From contig OZ037848.1 of the NCBI GenBank assembly GCA_964035575.1, forward strand, positions 186,001-250,000: a stretch of 64,000 nt of DNA, written 5' to 3'. Positions 20,326 to 29,481 of this stretch are shown here, piece by piece. A program made the translations under genes and the position numbers. A model generated the notes under the pieces. That model worked only from the letters and a program-made list of their open reading frames with translations. It ran no database searches and was not told where the DNA came from. Every line of letters starts with the position of its first letter. Positions within the stretch are counted from its first letter, which is position 1. The stretch comes from Rhynchopus sp. YZ270_cl-10 (Eukaryota; Euglenozoa; Diplonemea; Diplonemida; Diplonemidae).

Positions 20326-20608
20326 GAAAGAAATGAGAAATGTTGTCATTTTCAAAACAAAAGAGATAACCCCTCACTCAGCAAGTGGTGCTCCCACCTT
20401 CCCACACCATAACAGGTGGTTGTGTTTTGTGTGAAAAAAGTCACAGCGGAACGGCGAGGTCTCCATTGTGCAACCCACTCCCACAACAAGAGACTTCAAC
20501 ATGATTTACGTATCTTCCCGCTTGGAGTTACCCAGGCTAGCTGCAGGAATGGAAGAAAAATGAGATGGCGAGAGAAAGTAGATGGCCCTTCGCGTTGTGG
20601 AAATGGGT

Positions 20609-21697
20609 TCAAGACAGTTGGGTGATGTCAACAATCTCAACACCCTCATCCCCTGCGTACATCACCACACCACCACAGCTGCTGAGTGCAACACCGTAAG
20701 TATTCTGGTTCTCAAATTCACGGTGCATTAGTTGTTCCTCTGATGAAACGGACCAGACGCACAATGAACTGGGAGAGTAGGCAGCAACAATATCGTTGGA
20801 CACAGCAACATCTGTCCATTCGTTGTCTGAGACGTCATCAAATACACGTTCACCTGTTTCAATGTTCCAGACACGCACACAGCTGGTACCACACGCTGCA
20901 ATGAGACTCTGGTTTGGTGACAGTGCCACATACTCAATATTCGAAGGGCATGTCAGAACAAGTATCTCCGAACCTGTCGTGTAGTCCCAGATGGTTACTT
21001 GTTGGTTCGAATCTCCGAAGCCAGCCACTCTGTCACCTGCCACAACCATGACGTGCTTGCAATCCACAATGTTGCCCCATTCATGCACAACAACGCCTGT
21101 TGCAATGTCCCACACCTGCAAACCTTTGCTGCAACACGACAAAAGCTTTGATCCACAGGGTGACCAAGCTGTGCCCCACCTGTCATCGCCTGTATTTCCA
21201 AAGGAGTGCAACAATGCACCTGTCTTCACATCATGAACTTCAGCGCACTCCGTGTTCTCATTGATGGATGAGATCCACTTACTGCACGGTGAGAAGGATG
21301 GTTTACTGGGAGAGATGCAAGGGAGGCGGCACAAACTCTCGTGTGTTTCCGTGTCAAAGATGAAGGCTATATTTTCGTTCATCCACATCACAACGACGTA
21401 CCTATCACAAGGGGAAAGTGTGACAGAGAATAGGTCTTCCGAATCTGGCAGCACCCCAGGAGTGATGTTGGTACCAGTGTAGTACAGCTCAACGGCACAT
21501 CCCTCATCGATCACTGTGTCGCAGATGCGCAAGTCGTCGTCGCCGATGTCGCCACCGCCTTTCATCCGCACACCAACATCCCGAGCACTCGGCACGCCAA
21601 GTTCCGCAACAAGCTTCTCCTTCACCTGTGCAAGGGTGGCGCTCGCGTCCACTTCTATCACACAGCTTGCACACTCGAAGTGTCCTGTGATGTCCAT
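20609..21697 (-). CDS. Ubiquitin-like plus beta-propeller protein, copy 2
   Basis: 362 residues, collinear with copy 1 and with copy 3 and differing at scattered positions, mostly on exposed parts of the propeller (for example SIVRCERG versus NIVDCKHV, GERNKQ versus GDSNQQ). The ubiquitin-like head is identical to copy 1. All seven blade-closing strands are intact, so the gene looks functional. It sits in the middle of the tandem array. Confidence 0.8.
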   Translation of the reverse strand: MDITGHFECASCVIEVDASATLAQVKEKLVAELGVPSARDVGVRMKGGGDIGDDDLRICDTVIDEGCAVELYYTGTNITPGVLPDSEDLFSVTLSPCDRYVVVMWMNENIAFIFDTETHESLCRLPCISPSKPSFSPCSKWISSINENTECAEVHDVKTGALLHSFGNTGDDRWGTAWSPCGSKLLSCCSKGLQVWDIATGVVVHEWGNIVDCKHVMVVAGDRVAGFGDSNQQVTIWDYTTGSEILVLTCPSNIEYVALSPNQSLIAACGTSCVRVWNIETGERVFDDVSDNEWTDVAVSNDIVAAYSPSSLCVWSVSSEEQLMHREFENQNTYGVALSSCGGVVMYAGDEGVEIVDITQLS

Positions 21698-21719
21698 GTT
21701 CTTTGGGGGTAGCTCTGTT

Positions 21720-21770
21720 CTGTAGGGACAGGTGTGTGGGGGACAGAGAGAAGAGGGGTGGGGTGGTGCT
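21720..21770 (-). promoter_or_regulatory. Putative splice acceptor before propeller copy 2
   Basis: Same sequence as the acceptor of copy 1: CCTGTCCCTACAG followed by AACAGAGCTACCCCC and the ATG at 21697. Confidence 0.55.
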
Positions 21771-22041
21771 TCAGAAAGAAATGAGATTTGTTGTCATTTT
21801 CAAAACAAAAGAGGTAACCCCTCACCCAGTAAGCGGTGCTCCCACCTTCCCACACTATGAGAGGTGGTTGTGTTTGTGTGCAAAAGTCACAGCGGAACGG
21901 CGAGGTCTCCATTGTGCAACCCACTCCCACAACAAGAGACATGTGCATCATGATTTACGTATCTTCCCGCTTGGAGTTACCCAGGCTAGCTGCAGGAATG
22001 GGAGAGAAAGTAGATGGCACCTTCGCGTTGTGGAAATGGGT

Positions 22042-23130
22042 TCAAAACAGTTGGGTGATGTCAACAATCTCAACACCCTCATCCCCTGCGTACATCACCA
22101 CACCACCACAGCTGCTGAGTGCAACACCGTAAGTATTCTGGTTCTCAAATTCACGGTGCAATAGTTGTTCCTCTGTTGAAACGGACCACACGCACAATGA
22201 ACTGGGAGAGTAGGCAGCAACAATATCGTTGGACACAGCAACATCACTCCAGTCGCTGTCTGAGACGTCATCAAATACACATTCACCTGTTTCAATGTTC
22301 CAGACACGCACACAGCTGGTACCACACGCTGCAATGAGACTCTGGTTTGGTGATAGTGCCACAAACTCAATATTCGAAGGGCATGTCAGAACAAGTATCT
22401 CCGCCCCTGTCGTGTAGTCCCAGATGGTTACTTGTTCGTTGCAATCGCCAAAGCCAGCCACTCTGTCACCTGCCACAACCATGACGTGCTTGTGATCCAA
22501 AATGTTGCCCCATTCATGCACAACAACGCCTGTTGCAATGTCCCACACCTGCAAACCTTTGCTGCAACACGACAACAGCTTTGTTCCACAGGGTGACCAA
22601 GCTGTGGACTTACTCATATCGACTGTATTTCCAAAGGAGTGCAACAATGCACCTGTCTTCACATCATGAACTTCAGCGCACTCCGTGTCCTGGTTGGTGT
22701 ATGAGATCCACTTACTGCACGGTGAGAAGGATGGTTTACTGGGAAATATGCAAGGGAGGCGGCACAGAATCGCGTGTGTTTCCGTGTCAAAGATGAACGC
22801 TGTACTTTCGCTCATCCACATCACAACGACGTACCTATCACAAGGGGAAAGTGTGACAGAGAATAGGTCTTCCGAATCTGGCAGCACCCCAGGAGTGATG
22901 TTGGTACCAGTGTAGTACAGCTCAACGGCACATCCCTCATCGATCACTGTGTCACAGATGCGCAAATCGTCGTCGCCGATGTCGCCACCGCCTCTCATCC
23001 GCACACCAACATCCCGAGCACGCGACATGCCAAGTTCCGCAACAAGCCTCTCCTTCACCTGTGCAAGGGTGGCGCTCGCGTCCACTTCTATCACACAGCT
23101 TGCACACTCGAAGTGTCCTGTGATGTCCAT
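22042..23130 (-). CDS. Ubiquitin-like plus beta-propeller protein, copy 3
   Basis: 362 residues from the ATG at 23130. A longer in-frame extension upstream would cross the acceptor AG at 23153 and is rejected. The head differs slightly from the others (ERLVAELGMSRARD, RMRGGG). The propeller keeps seven blades, with a changed second-to-third blade loop (TVDMSKST in place of TGDDRWGT). It is transcriptionally first in the array and has its own upstream leader. Confidence 0.8.
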   Translation of the reverse strand: MDITGHFECASCVIEVDASATLAQVKERLVAELGMSRARDVGVRMRGGGDIGDDDLRICDTVIDEGCAVELYYTGTNITPGVLPDSEDLFSVTLSPCDRYVVVMWMSESTAFIFDTETHAILCRLPCIFPSKPSFSPCSKWISYTNQDTECAEVHDVKTGALLHSFGNTVDMSKSTAWSPCGTKLLSCCSKGLQVWDIATGVVVHEWGNILDHKHVMVVAGDRVAGFGDCNEQVTIWDYTTGAEILVLTCPSNIEFVALSPNQSLIAACGTSCVRVWNIETGECVFDDVSDSDWSDVAVSNDIVAAYSPSSLCVWSVSTEEQLLHREFENQNTYGVALSSCGGVVMYAGDEGVEIVDITQLF

Positions 23131-23152
23131 GTTCTTCGGGGGTAACTCTGTT

Positions 23153-23190
23153 CTGTGAGAAGGAGAGTGGGATGGAGAATCCACTGTACT
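23153..23190 (-). promoter_or_regulatory. Putative splice acceptor before propeller copy 3
   Basis: On minus, TCCATCCCACTCTCCTTCTC then ACAG, followed by AACAGAGTTACCCCCG and the ATG 23 nt on. It marks where copy 3's leader departs from copies 1 and 2 while keeping the AACAGAG start. Confidence 0.55.
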
Positions 23191-23270
23191 GTTTTTTTTT
23201 CCTCTTTTTAGTACTCAGGATGAGTTGTATTAATCACAAAAACAACCCCTCCCAGCTGTTTTTTTTTTTT

Positions 23271-23933
23271 TTATCTTACCAGCAAATGGGTTGCAGTGGG
23301 GGACGAGGCGGAAGGGGAAAAGGGAAAGACCGCTTGCTCGCTGTCATTGCTGTCACGCTTCCTCCGGCGGAGCACGACGGCGCTGCAGAAGGCACCAAAC
23401 AGACATTGCGCGACAACAGCCTCACGGAGAAGGAACGCCGCGAGGACGTACACCACAAGCAGACAGACGTGCACAAGCACGCGCACCACTGTCGCTGCAG
23501 AAAAGCCATCAACCGACACATCAGCACCCACCCCCAAGCACGCCTCTTCAAAGTCACACGCGACCCCCTCCTCCCTGGCCTCCCTCTGCGGCGACGCGAA
23601 CGTACCATACCTGGCCTTCCCACCGCTGTGTCTGGGGAAGAGTTTCGAAAACTTCGAGACAGCGCTCTGTGCCTCGGTCTGCACTGACACCGTTGTGCGC
23701 GGCTGCGTGGAGAGATGCGTCTCGAGCAGGTGTACCTTGTGTATAGAGGCAATCTGTCCTGAACGCAATGTGTGCCGCGTCTTTGGTGTGGCATTGCTGC
23801 GAGCTTCGTTCGAGAGGTGCGCATTGTCTTTGATGTTAAGGGTAAGGTGCGGTGCATTGGTGTGTGCACAGACAAGAGAGGATGTGATGGCGGCATCCCT
23901 ATACGCACCGCTCCCTTCTGATGTGTACGTCAT
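23271..23933 (-). CDS. Hypothetical membrane protein (220 aa)
   Basis: An ATG-started frame with a polar N-terminal 140 residues and two adjacent hydrophobic stretches near 146-163 (VVRVLVHVCLLVVYVLAAFL) and 170-187 (VAQCLFGAFCSAVVL). A basic RRRKR and a Ser-rich tail follow. This looks like a tail-positioned hairpin or two-pass membrane protein. I do not recognise a family. The gap to the propeller gene is only 141 bp. An equally long plus-strand frame overlaps it but has no matching hydrophobic organisation. A polypyrimidine-AG at 23974 would leave a short upstream ATG frame in the leader, so the true start is less certain than for its neighbours. Confidence 0.45.
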   Translation of the reverse strand: MTYTSEGSGAYRDAAITSSLVCAHTNAPHLTLNIKDNAHLSNEARSNATPKTRHTLRSGQIASIHKVHLLETHLSTQPRTTVSVQTEAQSAVSKFSKLFPRHSGGKARYGTFASPQREAREEGVACDFEEACLGVGADVSVDGFSAATVVRVLVHVCLLVVYVLAAFLLREAVVAQCLFGAFCSAVVLRRRKRDSNDSEQAVFPFSPSASSPTATHLLVR

Positions 23934-23975
23934 ATATTATGCAGAAGCGATAGGTGTAAACAGCATCTTGATGCT

Positions 23976-24996
23976 GAAGGAAGGGGTGAGCGTGTGTGGG
24001 GGGAAGAGTAGTGTAGGTGAAAAAGTAGTTCGATGAGGAGATGGCGTCTTTGAAAGAGAGAAATGAATTATACAAAATAGGATCGGGGGTAGGTAAAGTT
24101 GTTTGATTGCACAAAATCCCGTTTGAGGGGGATGATTGGCGACCGTACCCGATACTATTTATCCTAAAAAGTAAAAAGAAAAAAGAAAGAAGATGAAGAA
24201 AAAGGCAGAGAGGCAAAAACGATCCGCATCATTTCCCCCTATTGGTGTATTGGTGCGTAAGACACATTGACACCGTCGAAGGTGATGGGAGGAACGAGAA
24301 AGAGGAGAAAGTGAAAACGCCTTTTGCTCAACACAGAAAGCAATCTTCGAGGGGGCAGAGGTGAATGCCTGAAGAAATAGGTAGTAGCAAAGTGTATGGC
24401 GTTTATTTTCTAGAGAACTGTGGGGTATTGTGACAAAGAAAAGGGAAGAAAGAGGAGGGCCAAAGGAAATGCAAACACCTCTGCAGATGTGAACACCAAC
24501 TTAGAACTAAATGTGGCTGGAAATACGAAGCCCTCGCATGACAGTGTACCAAAAAAAGAAGAAAAATTAGAAGATAAACCGTAGGCCTCTGCTTGTATCT
24601 CGTAAAAAAAAAGGACCGTTTTTTTACCCCAAAAAAGGCACAGTTGCTGGGCTAACCCAACTTACACGAAAGGGAGTGGGATCCCCTCTTTAGAAACGTA
24701 TTCTTGGAAAAGAACACTAAAAAACAAAATAGAAAAGTTGTAAATGACGGGCAACTGTGCAGACACAACCGGCACAGCACATGATGCGTACATCATTACA
24801 AATAGGACATAAACGTCAAAAATCCAAACTGGACACCATTCAATTCACTTCCAAAAAAAAACATAAATCCTGCGACAAAGTGTAACGCCGCTTCTTTGCA
24901 CACAAAGTTGGCTTAGCTGCCGTTATCTATATTTTACTGGGGCATTCTTTTTTTCTATTACACTTGGGGACTTTCCTCACCCCCCTACCCCCTATG
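23976..24996. other. Spacer with one family C hairpin
   Basis: There is no supported gene between the two membrane proteins. A family C hairpin lies at 24519-24551, reading AAATACGAAGCCC on plus and ending in a tract of A. Family A-like remnants follow near 24575. The remainder is purine-rich on plus and otherwise unremarkable. Confidence 0.6.
24519..24551 (-). repeat. Family C hairpin repeat
   Basis: Closely matches 12400-12433; the loop reads CATGCGAG-like instead of CACGAGAG and the outer stem pairing is kept. Confidence 0.6.
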
Positions 24997-25821
24997 TCAC
25001 ACACGCTCCACATCGCATGCCTCTGCCTCCTCTGACCCAGCAAGCCTCAGCACATTCTCTGTGCTCAGCGGCGGTGGTGTTGACGTTTCTTCACCTTGCT
25101 CTTGCACACGAAGGTCTTCCCCAGAGAAGTACACCATCTTGTCGCTGGTGCACACTGTGAGGTTGGGGACCCACGCTGCTGACGCTGGGAGCATATACCC
25201 TGCGATTGCAAAGCGGAAACGCTGCAGCAACGCAACGTCGCCCCGCCCGCCACGCAGGGAGGCACGGTGTGCGCGCACACTCTCCTGCGTCTCGGGCAGA
25301 GGATCTGCCGTCAGACTCGCATACACCCTCTGTCCGTCACACAGCTCCAACCCAGCAGTCACCCGCGACACAGTCTCCTTCACATCCAAACACACTGTCA
25401 ACACAACACTACCAGGCCCCTTCTCCATCGAACACTCTCTCACCTGCACACAGCTGTCCGGTTGCGGGGTGGGGGTAGGTGGGTGTGAAGGTGTCGGTGT
25501 CGTGCTGCTGCCATCGGACATCACCGACTTTGCTATCAACGGAGAGAACACTGCCAACGATGCGGAGGCAAGAGGCGAAGCAGCAGGGCTTTCACCGGGA
25601 GGCAGGCGGTGGAAGCCCGTACGTTTGAAGGTGGTGGTGTTGGATGGTGGTGCGCCTTTGGCGTCGTTGTCGGTTCCCTTCTCTAAAGATGTCTGCGGGG
25701 TCAGGCAGATGGCGCTTTTCGTTGAGCGTAGCTTGAGCGCCAGAATCACAGCGGCAACAACAACCAATGTCGCCCCAACAGCAACACAAATAATCAAAAC
25801 CAACCCTGAATCACCCCCCAT
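24997..25821 (-). CDS. Single-pass membrane protein with N-terminal anchor (274 aa)
   Basis: Begins MGGDSG followed by a strong hydrophobic run at residues 7-29 (LVLIICVAVGATLVVVAAVI) and then LKLRSTKS, a basic stop-transfer sequence. This predicts a type III/signal-anchor topology with the bulk in the cytosol. Residues 90-115 are Pro/Ser/Thr-rich. About 120-250 is a compact, beta-rich domain with VVLTVCLDVKETVSRVTAGL, RVYASLTADPL and FRFAIAGYMLPASAAWVPNL that I do not recognise. The ATG follows TTCTCACCCCCCTGAG, an acceptor-like signal 5 nt upstream. Function unknown. Confidence 0.65.
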   Translation of the reverse strand: MGGDSGLVLIICVAVGATLVVVAAVILALKLRSTKSAICLTPQTSLEKGTDNDAKGAPPSNTTTFKRTGFHRLPPGESPAASPLASASLAVFSPLIAKSVMSDGSSTTPTPSHPPTPTPQPDSCVQVRECSMEKGPGSVVLTVCLDVKETVSRVTAGLELCDGQRVYASLTADPLPETQESVRAHRASLRGGRGDVALLQRFRFAIAGYMLPASAAWVPNLTVCTSDKMVYFSGEDLRVQEQGEETSTPPPLSTENVLRLAGSEEAEACDVERV

Positions 25822-25825
25822 TGTG

Positions 25826-25885
25826 CTCAGGGGGGTGAGAAGATAGGCGATGAGCAAACGGGAAACCAAAAAGGGAGATGGGGGG
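25826..25885 (-). promoter_or_regulatory. Putative splice acceptor before membrane-protein gene
   Basis: On minus, CCCCATCTCCC, GTTTCCCGTTTGCTC and CGCCTATCTTCTCACCCC run into CCTGAG, leaving a leader of only about 4 nt before the ATG at 25821. Confidence 0.45.
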
Positions 25886-26474
25886 GTTTTTTTTCTGTGG
25901 GTGATGAGATGTGAAAGATGTGTTTTGCGGGTATGTCTCGTCGCCTAAGCTGTCTTCCCGAGCGTACAGAGGTTGTGACTCCCATACCCCACGACGAACT
26001 CCATGGGGCCAAGGAGTGGGGTTGAGGGGCGGTGAAAGGTAAAAGGAGACTCTTTTTTAATGACTTTTTTTACCCAAAAAGCTCCCCGAACAAAGGGAGG
26101 GTTGAACAAACCAAAAAAGAAAAATTTTACATAAGATGCGCCTCAACCCCTTGTACAGAGCCATCTTAAATAAATTTTGTGAGATGCTTACGACTCTCGT
26201 GTACACATTCTCACAGAAAAGAAAAATTTGAAAGGGAATGCAAGGTGCCCCCGGCTGGAGATGCATCCACAATTCTTAGAACAGACCTTCCCCATCCCCA
26301 CCCCAATACCTATACGACCCACTAGAAAACCCCACGCAAAACACAAAACCAAAAAAAAAAAAATGCTTTGCAAAAAGACTCTCTGTTATGCCAGGGAGGC
26401 ACATACCAAACACAGTATGTGCACCAAAGACTACAACAAAAGCAAAGAAAAAAAAAAGAAAAAAAAAAGTTTAT

Positions 26475-26580
26475 AAGATGATCCAAAGCCTCTCGTGCTT
26501 AGTCACCTTGACCCACGCAAACACAAAAGCAAATAAAAAAAGGTGGCAAGATGAACGTGCCCCGTCTTGCACGAACATCC
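26475..26580 (-). repeat. Two-hairpin array (A then B)
   Basis: A family A hairpin (26475-26509; AAGATGA with TCACCTT on plus, loop CTCTCGT) is followed 40 bp on by a family B hairpin (26549-26580; GATG/CATC and GTGC/GCAC). The linker is rich in A. Confidence 0.65.
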
Positions 26581-26799
26581 TAAAAAAAGGTAGGTCCGCA
26601 CAGATTGTGTACGAAGACCTTGTATGGGATAGGAGAAACGCCCCCAGGAGAACACTCCTGGAAAGGTATCATGGGTGAATAGAAAGCAAAACACAAAAAA
26701 AACAAAAAAAAAACACAAAAAGGGGAAAAGGGAAAAGGGGGAAAAAAAAGGGTAAGAGTGAACCCTAAGCCGCAAAGTTGTTCTGCAAGAACGACCTTA

Positions 26800-27138
26800 C
26801 TGGGGGGGGGGGGCGAATAGAAGACCCCCCCTTGTATTCACCATGTCAGCGCTTTTTTTAGGGGGGTTTTCAAACATAAAATTATTGGATAAATATTTTA
26901 TGGTCCGTTGAATACAAGACCCTTTTAGGATTTAGCATAGCGTAAAAAATTAATTTTGTTACAGTATGCTAAATACAAGACCCTACTAGGGTCTTGTATG
27001 CTACACGCAAGCCTACTAGGGTCTTCTATTCTAAAATATATTTTATGAAAACGGCCAAAAAAAAAGGGGTCTTCTATTCGGCGGGGTCTTGTATTCGGCA
27101 GGGGTCTTCTATTCGCCCCCCCCCCCCCCCCCCCCCAG
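26800..27138. mobile_element. MITE with TA duplication and C/G-run ends
   Basis: Ends are CTGGGG..., a run of about 13 G, then CGAATAGAAGACCCC, mirrored on the right by GGGGTCTTCTATTCG and a run of about 22 C ending AG. TA lies on both sides (26798-26799, 27139-27140), as for Tc1/mariner-type insertions. The interior repeats the TACAAGACCCTA / TAGGGTCTTGTA motif, including a perfect 25-bp palindrome at 26974-26998. No transposase. Confidence 0.75.
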
Positions 27139-27175
27139 TAAGTTTCTTCTCAATGAAACAAAAAAAAAATCTTAA

Positions 27176-27391
27176 AAGATGAATGTGCCTAACGGTGCAT
27201 GCATCTATAACAAAGTGGAGTGCACAACGCAGCTCCGAGAAAAATAAAGAATATGAGATGAAGCGAAGCCTCGTGTGCTTAGTCACCGCAAAAGAAAACT
27301 TAGAAGATGTATTTATGCTTCTTATGCACACATCTTCAAAAACAACAAAAGTTGGTAAGGTGATCCTCAGTCTTGCGTACTTGGTCACCTT
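27176..27391 (-). repeat. Four-hairpin array (B-A-B-A)
   Basis: Hairpins at 27176-27206 (B), 27255-27287 (A), 27303-27337 (B; seven-pair stem GAAGATG/CATCTTC) and 27357-27391 (A; perfect AAGGTGA/TCACCTT). They are separated by A-rich linkers of 16-50 bp. A degenerate fifth copy follows near 27478. This is the densest array in the window. Confidence 0.7.
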
Positions 27392-27656
27392 TAAAAAAAA
27401 ACGTTGGTAGACTGAACCCGTTTTCCCCGCGCGTAACAAAAAATACAAAAATGGGAAAAAAAATCAGGGAGAAAAGTTGGTAAGGCGAGTCTCTGGTGCT
27501 GACTAAAAAGAAGAAGAAAAAAAAATGGAGCAAAACTGTATCGAGAGACACAGATTTTTGTCTGTTGCTCTGTTGGCTTACAGGATTATTTCTTGATTTC
27601 TTGATTTTCTTTTGTTTTTTTTCCACATACTCACCACCTTTTTTTTAGAAACTTCC

Positions 27657-27828
27657 CTCCTCCTCCTCCTCCTCCTCCTCCTCCTCCTCCTCCTCCTCCT
27701 CCTCCTCCTCCTCCTCCTCCTCCTCCTCCTCCTCCTCCTCCTCCTCCTCCTCCTCCTCCTCCTCCTCCTCCTCCTCCTCCTCCTCCTCCTCCTCCTCCTC
27801 CTCCTCCTCCTCCTCCTCCTCCTCCTCC
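27657..27828. repeat. TCC trinucleotide array (about 57 units)
   Basis: An uninterrupted pyrimidine strand of TCC. Flanked on the right by CCAGTTAACTTGTTTAAAGC, which starts the duplicated 304-bp unit. Confidence 0.95.
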
Positions 27829-28130
27829 CCAGTTAACTTGTTTAAAGCAGCTTTGCTGCGACATGGGGAGATCTGGTGTTTAGTATGAATAAAAATAAAA
27901 GCTTTGCCCCATTCATGTTTTTTGTTTTTTTTACCACTTTGCATTGCAAAGGCTGGAAAGGCGAAGGAAAACACCACTCACCTTCATCAGGAAAAATCTC
28001 TGTTTTCGGGTGGTCTCTTTTCCTTCCCTCGTACGTCACAATAAAGAAACCCCTTCCCTCGCATTTTTTCACGACATTGTTTTTGGGTTTGGGTAATGTT
28101 CACGGGCTATTCTCTATACACCAGATCTCC
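27829..28130. repeat. Duplicated unit with inverted ends, copy 1
   Basis: Identical by eye to 28889-29190 (offset exactly 1060 bp). Within it, 27867-28130 is bounded by GGAGATCTGGTGT and its inverse ACACCAGATCTCC, making a 264-bp inverted-repeat-ended element between two TCC arrays. Just before it is a small hairpin GCAGC-TTT-GCTGC. Confidence 0.8.
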
Positions 28131-28522
28131 TCCTCCTCCTCCTCCTCCTCCTCCTCCTCCTCCTCCTCCTCCTCCTCCTCCTCCTCCTCCTCCTCCTCCT
28201 CCTCCTCCTCCTCCTCCTCCTCCTCCTCCTCCTCCTCCTCCTCCTCCTCCTCCTCCTCCTCCTCCTCCTCCTCCTCCTCCTCCTCCTCCTCCTCCTCCTC
28301 CTCCTCCTCCTCCTCCTCCTCCTCCTCCTCCTCCTCCTCCTCCTCCTCCTCCTCCTCCTCCTCCTCCTCCTCCTCCTCCTCCTCCTCCTCCTCCTCCTCC
28401 TCCTCCTCCTCCTCCTCCTCCTCCTCCTCCTCCTCCTCCTCCTCCTCCTCCTCCTCCTCCTCCTCCTCCTCCTCCTCCTCCTCCTCCTCCTCCTCCTCCT
28501 CCTCCTCCTCCTCCTCCTCCTC
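28128..28522. repeat. TCC trinucleotide array (about 131 units)
   Basis: The longest simple repeat here, about 395 bp of perfect TCC. It ends at CTACAGTAAACTTGTTTAAG, a diverged copy of the sequence that follows the other arrays. There the small hairpin reads GAAGC-TTT-GCTTC, a double change relative to GCAGC-TTT-GCTGC that keeps pairing. Confidence 0.95.
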
Positions 28523-28822
28523 TACAGTAAACTTGTTTAAGAAGCTTTGCTTCGACTCAGGAGTCTTTCAAGATATAGAATGACTAATGCAGCATGCCCC
28601 TCATGGGCTTACCACTTACGGTTAGTAAGGTTGGAACGAGGATCGATGGGGAACCCAAAACACACAAAACACACAAACACACATTCACGAATCAGAATTT
28701 TGTCTTTTGCTTCCCCAGTATCGCCCTCTGTACGTACTCCTCTCCTCATCTACGGAAAAAAGAATCTCCCCCCGCCCCCCTTTTTTAGTTTACTTGTATA
28801 CTCGTCTTTATCTTGCAAAGAC

Positions 28823-28888
28823 TCCTCCTCCTCCTCCTCCTCCTCCTCCTCCTCCTCCTCCTCCTCCTCCTCCTCCTCCTCCTCCTCC
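28823..28888. repeat. TCC trinucleotide array (about 22 units)
   Basis: Third array; its right flank is the second copy of the duplicated unit. Confidence 0.9.
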
Positions 28889-29190
28889 CCAGTTAACTTG
28901 TTTAAAGCAGCTTTGCTGCGACATGGGGAGATCTGGTGTTTAGTATGAATAAAAATAAAAGCTTTGCCCCATTCATGTTTTTTGTTTTTTTTACCACTTT
29001 GCATTGCAAAGGCTGGAAAGGCGAAGGAAAACACCACTCACCTTCATCAGGAAAAATCTCTGTTTTCGGGTGGTCTCTTTTCCTTCCCTCGTACGTCACA
29101 ATAAAGAAACCCCTTCCCTCGCATTTTTTCACGACATTGTTTTTGGGTTTGGGTAATGTTCACGGGCTATTCTCTATACACCAGATCTCC
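28889..29190. repeat. Duplicated unit with inverted ends, copy 2
   Basis: Second copy of the unit at 27829, with the inverted-repeat element at 28927-29190. A fourth, short TCC array follows at 29188-29226. Identity of the copies implies a recent duplication or gene conversion mediated by the flanking arrays. Confidence 0.8.
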
Positions 29191-29226
29191 TCCTCCTCCT
29201 CCTCCTCCTCCTCCTCCTCCTCCTCC
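29188..29226. repeat. TCC trinucleotide array (about 13 units)
   Basis: Shortest of the four arrays, ending in CCCC and a T tract. Confidence 0.9.
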
Positions 29227-29427
29227 CCCTTTTTTTCGCAAATACAAAAACACAAAAAATTGAAAAGACTATGCAACATCTTTCCGCACAAAAAAAAACA
29301 ACAACATGGCTACCCCTTTTAATACGTTAGGCTTAGGATGCTAAAATCACCCAGATCCCCCTCTCCCCCTCTTCCCCCCCCTCCTCCCTCCCACCCTTCC
29401 ACTTCTTCACCCCTACAAAAAATTGAA

Positions 29428-29451
29428 AGATGAATGTACCGACACACATCT
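29428..29451 (-). repeat. Family B hairpin repeat
   Basis: AGATG...CATCT with TGT/ACA around ACCG, followed by an A tract, about 30 bp from the stop codon of the DNA-PKcs gene. If the array were transcribed with the gene, it would lie in its 3' untranslated region. Confidence 0.55.
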
Positions 29452-29481
29452 AAAAAAAAAACAGGGATAATACTGTGCACC

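Larger units (their letters stand above)
18912..23155 (-). repeat. Three-copy tandem duplication, unit about 1.44 kb
   Basis: The unit comprises a 3' flank (starting TGTTGTCATTTTCAAAACAA at about 18912, 20344 and 21793), one beta-propeller gene and its 5' leader. Offsets between gene stops are 1448 and 1433 bp. The polypyrimidine leader GACAGAGAGAAGAGGGG is shared by units one and two; unit three ends in a different leader, marking the outer edge of the array. Divergence is low and spread over coding and flanking sequence, so the duplications look recent. Confidence 0.85.
25886..29481. other. Repeat-dense gene-free tract
   Basis: No gene is supported. The tract holds hairpins at 26475-26580 and 27176-27391, a TA-flanked MITE at 26800-27138, four TCC arrays, a duplicated 304-bp unit and a family B hairpin at 29428-29451. 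Long poly-Ser, poly-Pro, poly-Leu, poly-Gly and poly-Glu frames are products of the TCC arrays. Confidence 0.75.

Noticed and set aside
22042-23184. Longer start for propeller copy 3 at 23184
   Set aside because: The extension crosses the acceptor-like AG at 23153 and has no counterpart in copies 1 and 2.
23296-24036. 246-codon plus-strand frame
   Set aside because: Antisense to a minus frame with organised hydrophobic segments; no domain and against the strand bias of all genes.
27612-28943. Long poly-Leu, poly-Gly, poly-Glu, poly-Ser and poly-Pro frames
   Set aside because: They are translations of the TCC arrays in each frame, with no non-repetitive coding sequence around them.
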